A stretch of DNA of 32,249 nucleotides from Spirochaetota bacterium (GCA_016932015.1 JAFGDQ010000090.1:1-32249); one strand, 5' to 3'. Shown: positions 16,934 through 24,976, counted from the first letter of the stretch. Notes: generated by a model from the sequence alone, not told the origin. Translations and numbers: made by a program.

Positions 16934-18342
16934 ATTTTTCCCTCCACAATTATTCTTTCATCATCAATACCAATATCTTTTTTTAACCCGGCAAGGGCTA
17001 TATAGTAATTATAAATTGCTTTTATGTAAGACGTTCTGGTGTTATTTAAAGAAAATTCAGCTGACAATAATTCTGAATTTTTAATTACACCTGCCCTGTA
17101 GCTCTCTTTTGCTACACGCATACCTTCTTCAGCTGTTATAACACTTTCCTTTTGAGATTGAACAGTTAAGTAGGCAGTAACAAGTTTTGAATAGTTAGAC
17201 CTTATTGATATCCCGATGAGTCTTTTTAATCTATGCAGTTCTTTTTCAGCTTCTTCTATTTTAATTTTATCCTCACGCTCAGCCGCCCTTACTGGATCAG
17301 CAGGACTCAAAGCTCCCCATCTGTATGTCGCAGCTACACGTATCTGCCACGTATTTTGCCATTCATCCGTACCTGTAAGCTGAGAAAAATCCAGATCAAC
17401 CGGGAAAGCCCCTCCCGCCGGATCAACTTCATTTGGAAGATACTGAGTTTTACCGTAATACCCTGCGACTGAAAATACAGGCCATAAATAATATGAGCTG
17501 TTAAGGTTCTTTGAATGAACGGCAAGACTTTGGCTGGTCTCCAGCTGAATAATTTCAGGACGATTTTTAATTGCAAGATTGATAAGATATTCGTCTCTTT
17601 TTACACTGATTTCCGGCTCTTTCATTGAGTCATCTTTTAATACTCTCTCATCAGGTATGTACCGTAACTCATCACTTCCAAGGATATAGTTAAACATATC
17701 AATCGCGACTTTATTATTATTTTTCGCTTCAAGAAGCATCGGATCATGCTTACTTACCTCAACTTTAGCCTGAAGAAGTTCGAATTTTGGAACTGTCCCG
17801 GATTTATATTTGTTCTGAACATCACGCAGATTAGAATTAAGAACATCGATTGATTCCTGCTGCAGTTTAATAATCTCTGCTGAAAGCAGTACATCAAAGT
17901 ATCCTTTAATAACAGAATATTCAACAGATGATTTGATCCTGCGTGCATCTTCCTGCGCTATTTTAAGAGCATCCTTTGATGCTTTAAGAGAATTATAAAA
18001 TATACCCGGATTTAAGCCGAACTTCATCTGGATAAATCTGATTTCGTTTTGCCCGTCTGAAAGACTCATAAATCCGTTCTCCGCGTTCTGACGGATCAGA
18101 GAAGCTTCAGATTCAAGGACTGGCATAAGCTGTCCCCATACCGCTTTTACCTTTTCTCTTGCTTTTTTTTCTTTCAGAACAGCAATTTTATAATCCTGAT
18201 TATTTTTCATTGCAATACGGACAGCTTCTGTAATGCTTATTTTTTCAAACCCTGAATTATTCTCAAAAGCCTGTGTATAACTGAATAAAAACATTGATAA
18301 GAATAGAGATATGATTATATAACACCTTCGCTTATTCATCAT
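16930..18342 (-). CDS. TolC-family outer-membrane efflux protein
   Basis: Outer-membrane channel of a tripartite exporter. A signal peptide is evident (MMNKRRCYIIISLFLSMFLF then SYTQA, cleavage near residue 25). The mature part is alpha-helical with two OEP repeats. ITEAVRIAMKNNQDYKIA (about 36-53) and the YKSGTVPKFELLQAKVEV segment (about 187-204) form one; the second ends with YRAGVIKNSELLSAEFSLNNTR. The total of 470 residues is typical. ATG at 18342 overlaps the TAA of the regulator gene and has AAGGAG upstream. Having its own TolC in the operon differs from the E. coli ybh locus, which uses a TolC encoded elsewhere. Confidence 0.93.
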   Translation of the reverse strand: MMNKRRCYIIISLFLSMFLFSYTQAFENNSGFEKISITEAVRIAMKNNQDYKIAVLKEKKAREKVKAVWGQLMPVLESEASLIRQNAENGFMSLSDGQNEIRFIQMKFGLNPGIFYNSLKASKDALKIAQEDARRIKSSVEYSVIKGYFDVLLSAEIIKLQQESIDVLNSNLRDVQNKYKSGTVPKFELLQAKVEVSKHDPMLLEAKNNNKVAIDMFNYILGSDELRYIPDERVLKDDSMKEPEISVKRDEYLINLAIKNRPEIIQLETSQSLAVHSKNLNSSYYLWPVFSVAGYYGKTQYLPNEVDPAGGAFPVDLDFSQLTGTDEWQNTWQIRVAATYRWGALSPADPVRAAEREDKIKIEEAEKELHRLKRLIGISIRSNYSKLVTAYLTVQSQKESVITAEEGMRVAKESYRAGVIKNSELLSAEFSLNNTRTSYIKAIYNYYIALAGLKKDIGIDDERIIVEGKI

Positions 18343-18956
18343 TAAGACTCCTTATCAGGTTCAATACCGTACTTAATAACTGAAATTAAATTATTCGTGA
18401 ATTTCTCCAGATAATTTTCACTGTAAAGAATATCATAGAGGTCAGTACCCTTAAAACCGATTCGCATAATATTAAAAAATATAATACTGCCTATGATCTG
18501 CTGGTATGTATAAAACGGATGTACCGGTTTAATATTTTTTCTTTCAATTTCCCTGTTCAGATTCTCCAGCAACAATGAACTTATAGGGGCAATTAAATTC
18601 GGAAATATAAATTTTCTTATGTATTTTCCTCCTCCGGCAAATTCCCTGAGCATTATTCTGAAAAACTCAGGCTGAAGATTATTTAAATATTCCAGCAATT
18701 TGCCTATTAAGGTATAAATCTGATTCATATCAGCCCGTCTGTCAGGAATAATAGTTTTAATAAAGCCGTGTATTCCTTTTGTATGAAAAGATAAAATTGA
18801 CTCGTATAATTTTTCCTTACTTTGATAATGATAGTAGATCATTGCTTTATTAACTTTCGCATTCTTTGCGATTCTGTCCATGCGTGCGCCTTCAAATCCA
18901 TATTCAGCAAATTCCCTGATTGCCGCTTTTATAACTTTCTCATCAGTTGTACTCAT
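18342..18956 (-). CDS. TetR-family repressor (CecR/YbiH-like) of the efflux operon
   Basis: Cytosolic DNA-binding repressor expected to sense an exported compound. The N-terminal helix-turn-helix is clear: VIKAAIREFAEYGFEGARMDRIAKNAKVNKAMIYYHYQSKEKLYESIL (about residues 8-55). The C-terminal domain (about 60-204) is a divergent all-helical ligand and dimer domain of the kind seen in CecR-type regulators (TetR_C_24-like). It is the first gene of the operon, and a tandem palindrome lies 76-103 bases upstream of its start, so autoregulation is likely. The ATG at 18956 has AAAGG about 10 bases upstream. The ligand is unknown; E. coli CecR responds to antibiotics such as cefoperazone and chloramphenicol. 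Confidence 0.9.
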   Translation of the reverse strand: MSTTDEKVIKAAIREFAEYGFEGARMDRIAKNAKVNKAMIYYHYQSKEKLYESILSFHTKGIHGFIKTIIPDRRADMNQIYTLIGKLLEYLNNLQPEFFRIMLREFAGGGKYIRKFIFPNLIAPISSLLLENLNREIERKNIKPVHPFYTYQQIIGSIIFFNIMRIGFKGTDLYDILYSENYLEKFTNNLISVIKYGIEPDKES

Positions 18957-19031
18957 TCTCTTATTACCTTTATACTGCTTTTTAATCAGTCATTCTATGC
19001 CATTGGTCCGACTCATGAATATAATAAAATA

Positions 19032-19059
19032 TTAGTTAACTAACCAGTTAGTTAACTAA
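19032..19059. promoter_or_regulatory. Tandem palindromic operator, probable TetR-family binding site
   Basis: Two copies of the 12-base palindrome TTAGTTAACTAA (19032-19043 and 19048-19059) are separated by CCAG. The entire 28 bases also form a near-perfect larger palindrome. The size and symmetry suit two TetR dimers, and the site overlaps the -10 region of the minus-strand promoter for the regulator and efflux operon. Assignment to this TetR is by position and is not proven. Confidence 0.8.
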
Positions 19060-19084
19060 TATAAAAAATAACTTCCACCGTCAA
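19056..19084 (-). promoter_or_regulatory. Promoter of the tetR-efflux operon
   Basis: On the minus strand, TTGACG (19084-19079) is a five-of-six -35 box. Two -10 candidates follow: TATATT after a 15-base spacer (19063-19058) or TATTAG after 17 (19061-19056). Either one lies at the edge of the tandem palindrome, so repressor binding there would block polymerase. Confidence 0.55.
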
Positions 19085-19192
19085 TATTTTTTTTCAATAT
19101 ATCATCTAACTGACAATAATTTCAGATAATCGCCGGAGTCTTTTAATATCATTTCCAGGAAGGCCAATACCGGGATGAATATTTTAAATGCA

Positions 19193-19222
19193 TTGACATA
19201 AACCGATCAATTACATTGTAAT
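19193..19222 (+). promoter_or_regulatory. Promoter for the DUF2905 and CULT genes
   Basis: TTGACA at 19193-19198 is perfect, and TGTAAT at 19217-19222 matches five of six, with an 18-base spacer. The predicted leader before the DUF2905 ATG at 19251 is about 20 bases. Confidence 0.55.
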
Positions 19223-19250
19223 AAATATTATTCCCTAATTAAGAGATAAA

Positions 19251-19481
19251 ATGTCCGGCAATATTGGCAAAACACTAATTATCATCGGGTGTGTAATATT
19301 ACTTTTTGGGATATTACTATATTTTAAAAATAATATCTCTGTAGTAAAATATATTGGCAAACTCCCCGGAGATATTAAAATCGAAAGAGAAAATTTTACC
19401 TTTTATTTTCCCCTTGGAACAAGTATATTATTGAGCATTATACTTAGTGCTGTTTTTATAATAATTAATAAATTGCGTTAA
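19251..19481 (+). CDS. DUF2905 small membrane protein
   Basis: A 76-residue protein of the widespread DUF2905 family, function unknown. It has two membrane helices (about residues 6-24 and 52-73) flanking a conserved soluble loop with IGKLPGDIKIERENFTFYFP (about 34-53), the family's identifying segment. Helix, loop and length all match typical members. A weak purine-rich Shine-Dalgarno (AAGAGA) lies before the ATG. The CULT gene follows after 42 bases on the same strand, so the two may be co-transcribed. No partner suggests a function. Confidence 0.9.
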   Translation: MSGNIGKTLIIIGCVILLFGILLYFKNNISVVKYIGKLPGDIKIERENFTFYFPLGTSILLSIILSAVFIIINKLR

Positions 19482-19523
19482 AACTTTCGAAAAACTCTGG
19501 TCTGGATCAAAAAGGAAATTTAC

Positions 19524-19967
19524 ATGATTCAGAATTCTTATTACGAAACATCTGAAAAAGACATCTATCCTTTACTTGCATTCAAAAGATCACCCGGCAC
19601 AAACATTACATTACCGGACACCAGGAATAAATTTGATGTCGAAGATGAAACTGAAAGAGATCATTTAATTATTTGCAAATTTTGTAATCATTTTATCACG
19701 CATAGAAATAATGTTATTGATATAAATGGCAGCCATACACATATTTGCACCAATCCTGCAGGTAATACCTATCGAATAAGATGCTTTTCAGATGCCGCAG
19801 GGTGTCTCAGCATCGGGGAATCAACAGATGAATTCACATGGTTTCCCGGTTTCATATGGAACTATGCGATTTGTTCCCTCTGCCATAATCATCTTGGCTG
19901 GTTCTATCAGTCAGAATTAAAAAATTTTTATGGATTAATACTTGATAATTTAATTGAAAATATATGA
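19524..19967 (+). CDS. Cereblon-like CULT-domain protein
   Basis: Small cytosolic zinc protein resembling the thalidomide-binding CULT domain of eukaryotic cereblon and stand-alone bacterial homologues such as MsCI4 of Magnetospirillum. Zinc ligands appear as two pairs: C51-K-F-C54 and C117-S-L-C120. Between them are HTHICTNPAGNTYRIRCF (about 71-88) and FTWFPGFIWNYAICSLCHNHLGWFY (104-128 in total). The three tryptophans W106, W112 and W126 occupy the positions that form the aromatic ligand cage in known CULT domains. Residues 1-45 are a low-complexity, mostly polar extension. No signal peptide or second domain is seen. AAGGAAA lies before the ATG at 19524. Fold assignment is confident. The natural ligand and role are unknown. 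Confidence 0.85.
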   Translation: MIQNSYYETSEKDIYPLLAFKRSPGTNITLPDTRNKFDVEDETERDHLIICKFCNHFITHRNNVIDINGSHTHICTNPAGNTYRIRCFSDAAGCLSIGESTDEFTWFPGFIWNYAICSLCHNHLGWFYQSELKNFYGLILDNLIENI

Positions 19968-20056
19968 CTTCAGTTTAATATTATGTCTTATTAATGTAAC
20001 CCGGCAATACTGTGTTCTTATTTTCAGTAAAATTGTATTTTCATAAATTTTTTCTT

Positions 20057-20062
20057 TATAAT
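20057..20062 (+). promoter_or_regulatory. TATAAT box almost touching the nif3-like start codon
   Basis: A perfect TATAAT at 20057-20062 lies only 5 bases before the ATG at 20068. No Shine-Dalgarno is visible. If this box is used, transcription would start at or next to the A of ATG, giving a leaderless mRNA. The -35 candidate (TTGTAT, 20033-20038) is weak. Confidence 0.4.
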
Positions 20063-20067
20063 ATAAA

Positions 20068-20874
20068 ATGAAAGTAAAAGAAATAACTGATTTTTTAAAT
20101 ACTAAATTTCCTGCAGCACTTCAGGAAAAGTATGATAACACAGGAGAACAGATTGCCTTTTTTGATAATGACATCCGGAATATCATGCTGGCTGTAGATA
20201 TTGATACTACAGTAATAGATGAATCCATTGAAAACGATTGCAATCTGATTATTACGCACCACCCTTTTCTTTTTAAGCCTATTAAGAAGATAACAACAGG
20301 TGACCCGTCATCAGAATTACTTATCAGACTGTTAAGCAATGAAATTACACTCTTTTCCTTGCACACAAATCTTGATAAAATATTTTACAATAAGCTCGGC
20401 AATCTGTTTGGAATAGAAAATGAACAGCTTCTTATTAAAACAGATTCGTTCAATGATAAAGATTACGGATTTGGAACTTGCGGCAAACTTAAATCACCGA
20501 TGAAACTGCATGAACTTTTATCTGCAATTAAGAACACACTGAATCTTGATTTTCTGACGTACTCGGGAAATGATAATACCTCAATTGAGACTATAGCAGC
20601 TGTAAACGGCGCAGGAGGCAGTGTTATTGAAGAAATATTATCATCCGGTTCCGTGGACTGTATAATAACAGGAGATATCACTTATCATCATTACAAGACA
20701 GCTGCTAATTACGGAATTCCGGTAATAGATGCAGGTCATTTCGGAACAGAAAAAATACTCCTAAAATCCCTGAAAGAAGAGATTGATTCCTTTTTAAGTC
20801 AATATGGCAGTAAAGATGAAACAGGATTATTTATATCTCAAAATGAGAGTAATCCTTTTAAATTGTTTATCTAA
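20068..20874 (+). CDS. Nif3-like dinuclear metal-centre protein (DUF34)
   Basis: Conserved cytosolic protein that forms a hexameric toroid with a dimetal site per subunit. Its biochemical role is unsettled; some members are linked to metal homeostasis or annotated as GTP cyclohydrolase I type 2. Metal motifs are present: ITHHPFLF (H64, H65), LHTNLD (H99, D103) and, near the C-terminus, DAGHFGTEKI with the last His and Glu. At 268 residues it is the short form without the PII-like insert. It begins a cluster with the zinc-ribbon protein, RNase HI and RecJ, an arrangement in which Nif3 and the zinc ribbon are often neighbours. The start has no Shine-Dalgarno, see the TATAAT entry. Confidence 0.93.
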   Translation: MKVKEITDFLNTKFPAALQEKYDNTGEQIAFFDNDIRNIMLAVDIDTTVIDESIENDCNLIITHHPFLFKPIKKITTGDPSSELLIRLLSNEITLFSLHTNLDKIFYNKLGNLFGIENEQLLIKTDSFNDKDYGFGTCGKLKSPMKLHELLSAIKNTLNLDFLTYSGNDNTSIETIAAVNGAGGSVIEEILSSGSVDCIITGDITYHHYKTAANYGIPVIDAGHFGTEKILLKSLKEEIDSFLSQYGSKDETGLFISQNESNPFKLFI

Positions 20875-20900
20875 TATTATAATAATTTCTGGATTGAATT

Positions 20901-21602
20901 ATGAATAAAGATGTAAAACTGATGATAGAATTACAGGAATACTGGGACATTGTACTAAAGGAAAGAAATAATACATTAAAAAACAAATCAACAATTACCC
21001 GCATAAATACTGGTATAAATTTAAAGATAAAGAATATTAAAGAGCTCGAGACTGCAATTCAGGGTTTAAAAATAAAAATTAATGAGAATGAAGTCGAGCT
21101 TTCTGAAACAGATGATCATATAAAAAAATTAAACTCCAGGAAAGATCAGCTGAAGACTGAAAAGGAAGTCAAGGCCATTGATAATGAGCTGGAAAAAGCA
21201 AAAAAGAACAGAGAAACACTTGAAGAAAATCTGATAACTCTCTATGATGATATTGAAGCAAAAGAACAGACACTAGAATCATTGAATAGTGAACTGGATC
21301 AGTTACAGAACGAGTCAGAAACTAAAATAAGTGAATTAAATGAAATAATAATTAATTCCGGAAATATGGAGAATGTCAATACGCAGAAGTTTGAAGAAAA
21401 AGCTCTGGAATTATCTCCCAAAGTCAAAGCAAGATTCCTGAAATTTATTAATTCGCAGAACGGAAAAGCCATCGCAAAGATTAATGGAGAAATCTGCGGC
21501 GCGTGTAATTTTCAGGTACCTTTTAATCTGATTCAGGATCTTTCCAAAGAAGACAGTATTGTCACCTGTACAAACTGCGGCAGATTTATATACACAAACT
21601 AA
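20901..21602 (+). CDS. Coiled-coil protein with C-terminal C4 zinc ribbon
   Basis: 233-residue protein of the C4-type zinc-ribbon family (zf-RING_7), function unknown and possibly nucleic-acid binding. Residues about 10-150 are a long charged heptad-type coiled coil. LSPKVKARFLKFINSQNGKAIAKI is the conserved linker. The ribbon is GEICGACNFQVP and then VTCTNCGRFIY, giving two C-x2-C pairs near residues 199-202 and 222-225. It starts 26 bases after nif3. Family members very commonly sit beside Nif3-like genes and sometimes RNase HI, as here, so a shared nucleic-acid or metal role is plausible but unproven. The Shine-Dalgarno is weak (GGA). Confidence 0.9.
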   Translation: MNKDVKLMIELQEYWDIVLKERNNTLKNKSTITRINTGINLKIKNIKELETAIQGLKIKINENEVELSETDDHIKKLNSRKDQLKTEKEVKAIDNELEKAKKNRETLEENLITLYDDIEAKEQTLESLNSELDQLQNESETKISELNEIIINSGNMENVNTQKFEEKALELSPKVKARFLKFINSQNGKAIAKINGEICGACNFQVPFNLIQDLSKEDSIVTCTNCGRFIYTN

Positions 21603-21646
21603 TTACAACATCAAAGTAAAAAGAAAAAAAGGAGCCATTTAAAGAA

Positions 21647-22342
21647 ATGCTTTTAAGTATTGATAGAGTACTGCAGCTTTTGTCTGAAGGCAAAAGTGTA
21701 GAAAAAATAGCGGAAATGTCTGAAGTAAAAGCTCAGGATGTTTGCAAAATAGTTGAAGAAGCAAGAACCTTACTTCAAAAGCAGGAAGGAGCTAAAGTTA
21801 AGAAGAAAATAATCCTGAAGAAAAATTCTTCAGCCGGCTCTTCATCTTCCAAAAAACAGAATACGGCAGATTCTGACGATAAGGATGTGGATTTTACTGA
21901 AATTTTTAACGGTGCCGAGCTATCAACTGTTCCTTACGGATCGTATCTATTGATTTATACTGACGGCGCTTCGAGCGGAAATCCCGGACATGCAGGAATC
22001 GGAATTCATATTACAGATAAAGACAATAGAACTGTAGGCAAAGTATCATCCTATGTTGGTGTTCAGACAAATAATTATGCCGAATATGTAGCTCTGATCA
22101 GAGCGTTAAAAATAGCTATTTATTTCAAGACGAAAGATCTTAAGCTGAGAACCGATTCTGAACTTGCTGTTAAGCAGATTAAAGGGATATACAAGGTATC
22201 AAGCGAAAATATAAAGCCTTTATACGATGAAATGATAAGACTGAAAAAAAAGGTTAACAGTTTCAGAATAGAACATATACCGCGCGCTCAGAATGATAAA
22301 GCTGATTATCTGGCCAAGACTGCAGCATCCAACAGGAAATAG
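21647..22342 (+). CDS. RNase HI-family ribonuclease with N-terminal extension
   Basis: Degrades RNA in RNA-DNA hybrids. The RNase H fold occupies about residues 98-231, with the four catalytic carboxylates visible: YTDGASSGN (D106), NNYAEY (E146), RTDSE (D170) and NDKADYLA (D220). The first 50 residues are predicted helical and look like a small helix-turn-helix or HRDC-like module (VLQLLSEGKSVEKIAEMSEVKAQDV). A lysine- and serine-rich linker (about 50-80) follows. This is not the usual caulimovirus-type hybrid-binding extension. ATG at 21647 lies 12 bases after GGAG, a long spacing. Its stop is 6 bases before the recJ start. Confidence 0.92.
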   Translation: MLLSIDRVLQLLSEGKSVEKIAEMSEVKAQDVCKIVEEARTLLQKQEGAKVKKKIILKKNSSAGSSSSKKQNTADSDDKDVDFTEIFNGAELSTVPYGSYLLIYTDGASSGNPGHAGIGIHITDKDNRTVGKVSSYVGVQTNNYAEYVALIRALKIAIYFKTKDLKLRTDSELAVKQIKGIYKVSSENIKPLYDEMIRLKKKVNSFRIEHIPRAQNDKADYLAKTAASNRK

Positions 22343-22348
22343 CTCTCA

Positions 22349-24400
22349 ATGAAGCAGAACTGGATAGTCAGGAGTGCCGACGAAAACAATATTAATGAAT
22401 TTTCGCAAAAGCTCAAAATTAATAAATATATCGCTGAAATACTTCTCAACAGGGGAATTACGGATATTGCGGAAGCCAATGAATTCATAAATCCCAGATT
22501 GTCGTGCCTTCACAGCCCATTTTTAATGAAAGGTATGTACGATGCAGTTACGCGAATTCGTCACGCTATTGCAAATAATGAAAAGATCGGAATTTTTGCG
22601 GATTCCGATCTTGACGGACTTACATCTCTGACAGTTCTTTTAAGACTTCTGGAAAAAATAGGCAATGTAACATATTACCGCTTTGCTGTTGATGATGAAG
22701 AATACGGATTAAGAGACGATGTGATAGAAGAAATGTTTGACAGGAATATTGACCTTCTGATCACTCTTGATTCAGGCATCAGGGACATAAAGGAAATCGA
22801 ATACGCTGTCAGGCTCGGAATTGATGTAATAGTCTGCGATCATCATGAGCAGGGAGAGGAAGTTCCACAGGCGGTTATTATAAATCCTAAAATGCGGGAC
22901 TGCAGCTACCCGTTTAAGGAACTCGCAGGTGTAGGTGTAACATTCAAATTTTGCCACGCAATCCTCATGAGCTATCTTCAAAGTTTTAATAAACTTTTTA
23001 TTTTAATTTGCGAAGAAAATTATAAAATATATCTCTCCCATATAAAAAACGGCATCATATTAAAAACAGACATCTTTAACAACTTTACTGAACTAAACTT
23101 TCTTAATAATGAAGTTGATGAAAATACCAATATCGTACTATTCGATATCGAATATCTGGAACAGTTGCAGGCTATAATTGATCATAAGCAAATATATGAT
23201 TTTAAATTTCTGTTAAATATAATATCGGATAATAAAATTACAAACGCCACTTCAATCAATGATCTGTGCAGAATTTTTTCTATTAATACGGATATAATTA
23301 CTGATAAATATAAGATTATAAACTATATTTTTTCTGAAATTGAATACAATCACTCCGGCAAGATAACGGAATTCCTTAACAGCGTAATAGATCTCGTCTC
23401 CATCGGTACACTGGCTGACATTATGCCGGTTTACGGGGAAAACAGGACAATAATTCATTACGGCATTGAGTCATTAAACTCAACCTCACATCCCGGACTG
23501 TCACTGTTAGTCGAAAAACAATCAGGCAGAATGACCTCAAAAAGTATTTCGTGGGACATATCTCCGCTGTTAAACACCCCGGGAAGATTCGGAAAAACAA
23601 ACCTGATAGCAGACTTTTTTCTGGAAAAAGATATTGACAATCTGAAATCAGTCATCACTGAAATCAGCAGATTAAACAGTAAAAGGAAAAATATGATTTC
23701 CGATTTATTCGCAGTATTAATGTCGGAAATAAAAAACAACGGTGATACCGCAGATAATCTGATTTTTATTTCTACTGAAAAAGTGCCGGAAGGACTTTGC
23801 GGATTACTGGCAAACCGTATTGCGGATGCCGCAGACAGGCCGGTTATTATTGTTTCTTTATTCAGCAACAAGGAAATTGTTAAGGGTTCCGGCAGGACCA
23901 TGAAAAATATAAACTTCTTTTCATTTGTTGAATGTCATTCAGGACTTTTTGAAAAGATCGGCGGGCATAAGCAGGCATTCGGATTTACAATTAACAGAAA
24001 CAAAATTGAAGAATTAAAAAAAAAGATAACAGAGTCGGTAAACCATGCTGGCTGTGAAAAATTTGAATACAGCATTGATCTGGAGATACCGATTGAAGAT
24101 ATTAATATTGATTTTATTAAAAGGCTCAATCTGTTAGAGCCATACGGGCACAAAAACCGTGAGTGCCTTTTCCTCAGTCGGAACGTTCCTGTAAAATCCT
24201 TCAAACGATTCGGTAAAAATTCAAATCACGGGAAATATACATTCCACAACAACAATACAGTAGAAGCTGTAGGCTGGGATATAGGTGATTTGATGGAAAA
24301 ATATTCAAAAAAAGATAAACTTGATCTGATTTTTAAACTTGAGAACAATTATTTTAACGGTTACATAATACCCAGAATGTTAATAATTGACCTTGATTGA
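22349..24400 (+). CDS. recJ: RecJ-family single-stranded DNA exonuclease with a large insert
   Basis: 5'-3' exonuclease of the DHH family used in recombination and repair. The DHH core has ADSDLDG (D85, D87, D89), LDSG (D141), CDHHE (D164-H166), the LAGVGVTFKF helix (192-201) and SIGTLADIMP (351-360). The DHHA1 part has VPEGLCGLLANRIAD, GSGRT and GGHKQAFGFTI, and an OB-like C-terminal domain closes the protein. Between GVGVTFKF and DLVSIGTLAD, where typical RecJ has a short loop, about 130 extra residues (about 212-345) rich in Ile, Asn and Leu are inserted without breaking the frame. The 683-residue total reflects this insert. It is likely co-transcribed with RNase HI. Confidence 0.9.
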   Translation: MKQNWIVRSADENNINEFSQKLKINKYIAEILLNRGITDIAEANEFINPRLSCLHSPFLMKGMYDAVTRIRHAIANNEKIGIFADSDLDGLTSLTVLLRLLEKIGNVTYYRFAVDDEEYGLRDDVIEEMFDRNIDLLITLDSGIRDIKEIEYAVRLGIDVIVCDHHEQGEEVPQAVIINPKMRDCSYPFKELAGVGVTFKFCHAILMSYLQSFNKLFILICEENYKIYLSHIKNGIILKTDIFNNFTELNFLNNEVDENTNIVLFDIEYLEQLQAIIDHKQIYDFKFLLNIISDNKITNATSINDLCRIFSINTDIITDKYKIINYIFSEIEYNHSGKITEFLNSVIDLVSIGTLADIMPVYGENRTIIHYGIESLNSTSHPGLSLLVEKQSGRMTSKSISWDISPLLNTPGRFGKTNLIADFFLEKDIDNLKSVITEISRLNSKRKNMISDLFAVLMSEIKNNGDTADNLIFISTEKVPEGLCGLLANRIADAADRPVIIVSLFSNKEIVKGSGRTMKNINFFSFVECHSGLFEKIGGHKQAFGFTINRNKIEELKKKITESVNHAGCEKFEYSIDLEIPIEDINIDFIKRLNLLEPYGHKNRECLFLSRNVPVKSFKRFGKNSNHGKYTFHNNNTVEAVGWDIGDLMEKYSKKDKLDLIFKLENNYFNGYIIPRMLIIDLD

Positions 24401-24518
24401 AAATATTTATGCAGTTTTACTTAAAACCATCATTAATCATATCATCCGACAGCAACAAATACTTAAAAAAAACTCTTATTTAAAACCGAAATTATATATA
24501 TATTTTAATAATTATTAT

Positions 24519-24562
24519 TTGACTTATCTTTTTATGCTATATTATAATAATATATAGCATAA
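24519..24562 (+). promoter_or_regulatory. Promoter with -10 box centred in a palindrome, upstream of the STAS gene
   Basis: TTGACT (24519-24524) and a perfect TATAAT (24543-24548) are 18 bases apart. The -10 sits in the 9-base centre of an inverted repeat with 11-base perfect arms: TTATGCTATAT (24532-24542) and ATATAGCATAA (24552-24562). An operator that occludes the promoter is the simplest reading. The arms are AT-rich, but length and perfect symmetry argue against chance. The predicted leader to the STAS start is about 120 bases. Confidence 0.6.
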
Positions 24563-24676
24563 GTAACTTTATATTTGTTTAATTGCAGTATTTTTTTACT
24601 TTAATAACATTTAATATGATTACTTTTTCTTTCTTTTAATCAAAACGCATTAATATGTACTGTCAAGGAATTGAAT

Positions 24677-24976
24677 ATGGAAATAAAAATTAATAAAGAT
24701 TCAAATCCGGTAAACATCTCAATAATTGGCGATATTGAGATGATGACTATAAAAAATCTGAAGACTGAATTACTGGATATAGGCAATAATGAAGATAAAG
24801 ATATTGAGCTGGATCTATCCAGAGTCAATTACATAGACTCTTCAGGAATCGGCGTTTTGATCAGCCTTTTAAAGATACAAAGAGGGAAAGGTAAAAATTT
24901 CAAAATAAGTAAAATCAGCCCAAAGGTACTAAATGTATTAAAGCTGAGTTCACTTTCGGATATTTTTGATATTTAA
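24677..24976 (+). CDS. STAS-domain anti-sigma-factor antagonist
   Basis: A stand-alone STAS protein of the SpoIIAA/RsbV kind, about 99 residues, expected to bind an anti-sigma factor or switch kinase when unphosphorylated. The strand-helix core is intact: INIS-like strand (VNISIIGDIEMMT), LDLSRVNYIDSSGIGVLISL with the phosphorylatable serine in D54-S55-S56-G57, and the terminal KVLNVLKLSSLSDIFDI. ATG at 24677 is preferred over a TTG six bases upstream because AAGGA is correctly spaced from it. No anti-sigma kinase or PP2C phosphatase gene lies in the window, so its partners are elsewhere. Confidence 0.92.
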   Translation: MEIKINKDSNPVNISIIGDIEMMTIKNLKTELLDIGNNEDKDIELDLSRVNYIDSSGIGVLISLLKIQRGKGKNFKISKISPKVLNVLKLSSLSDIFDI

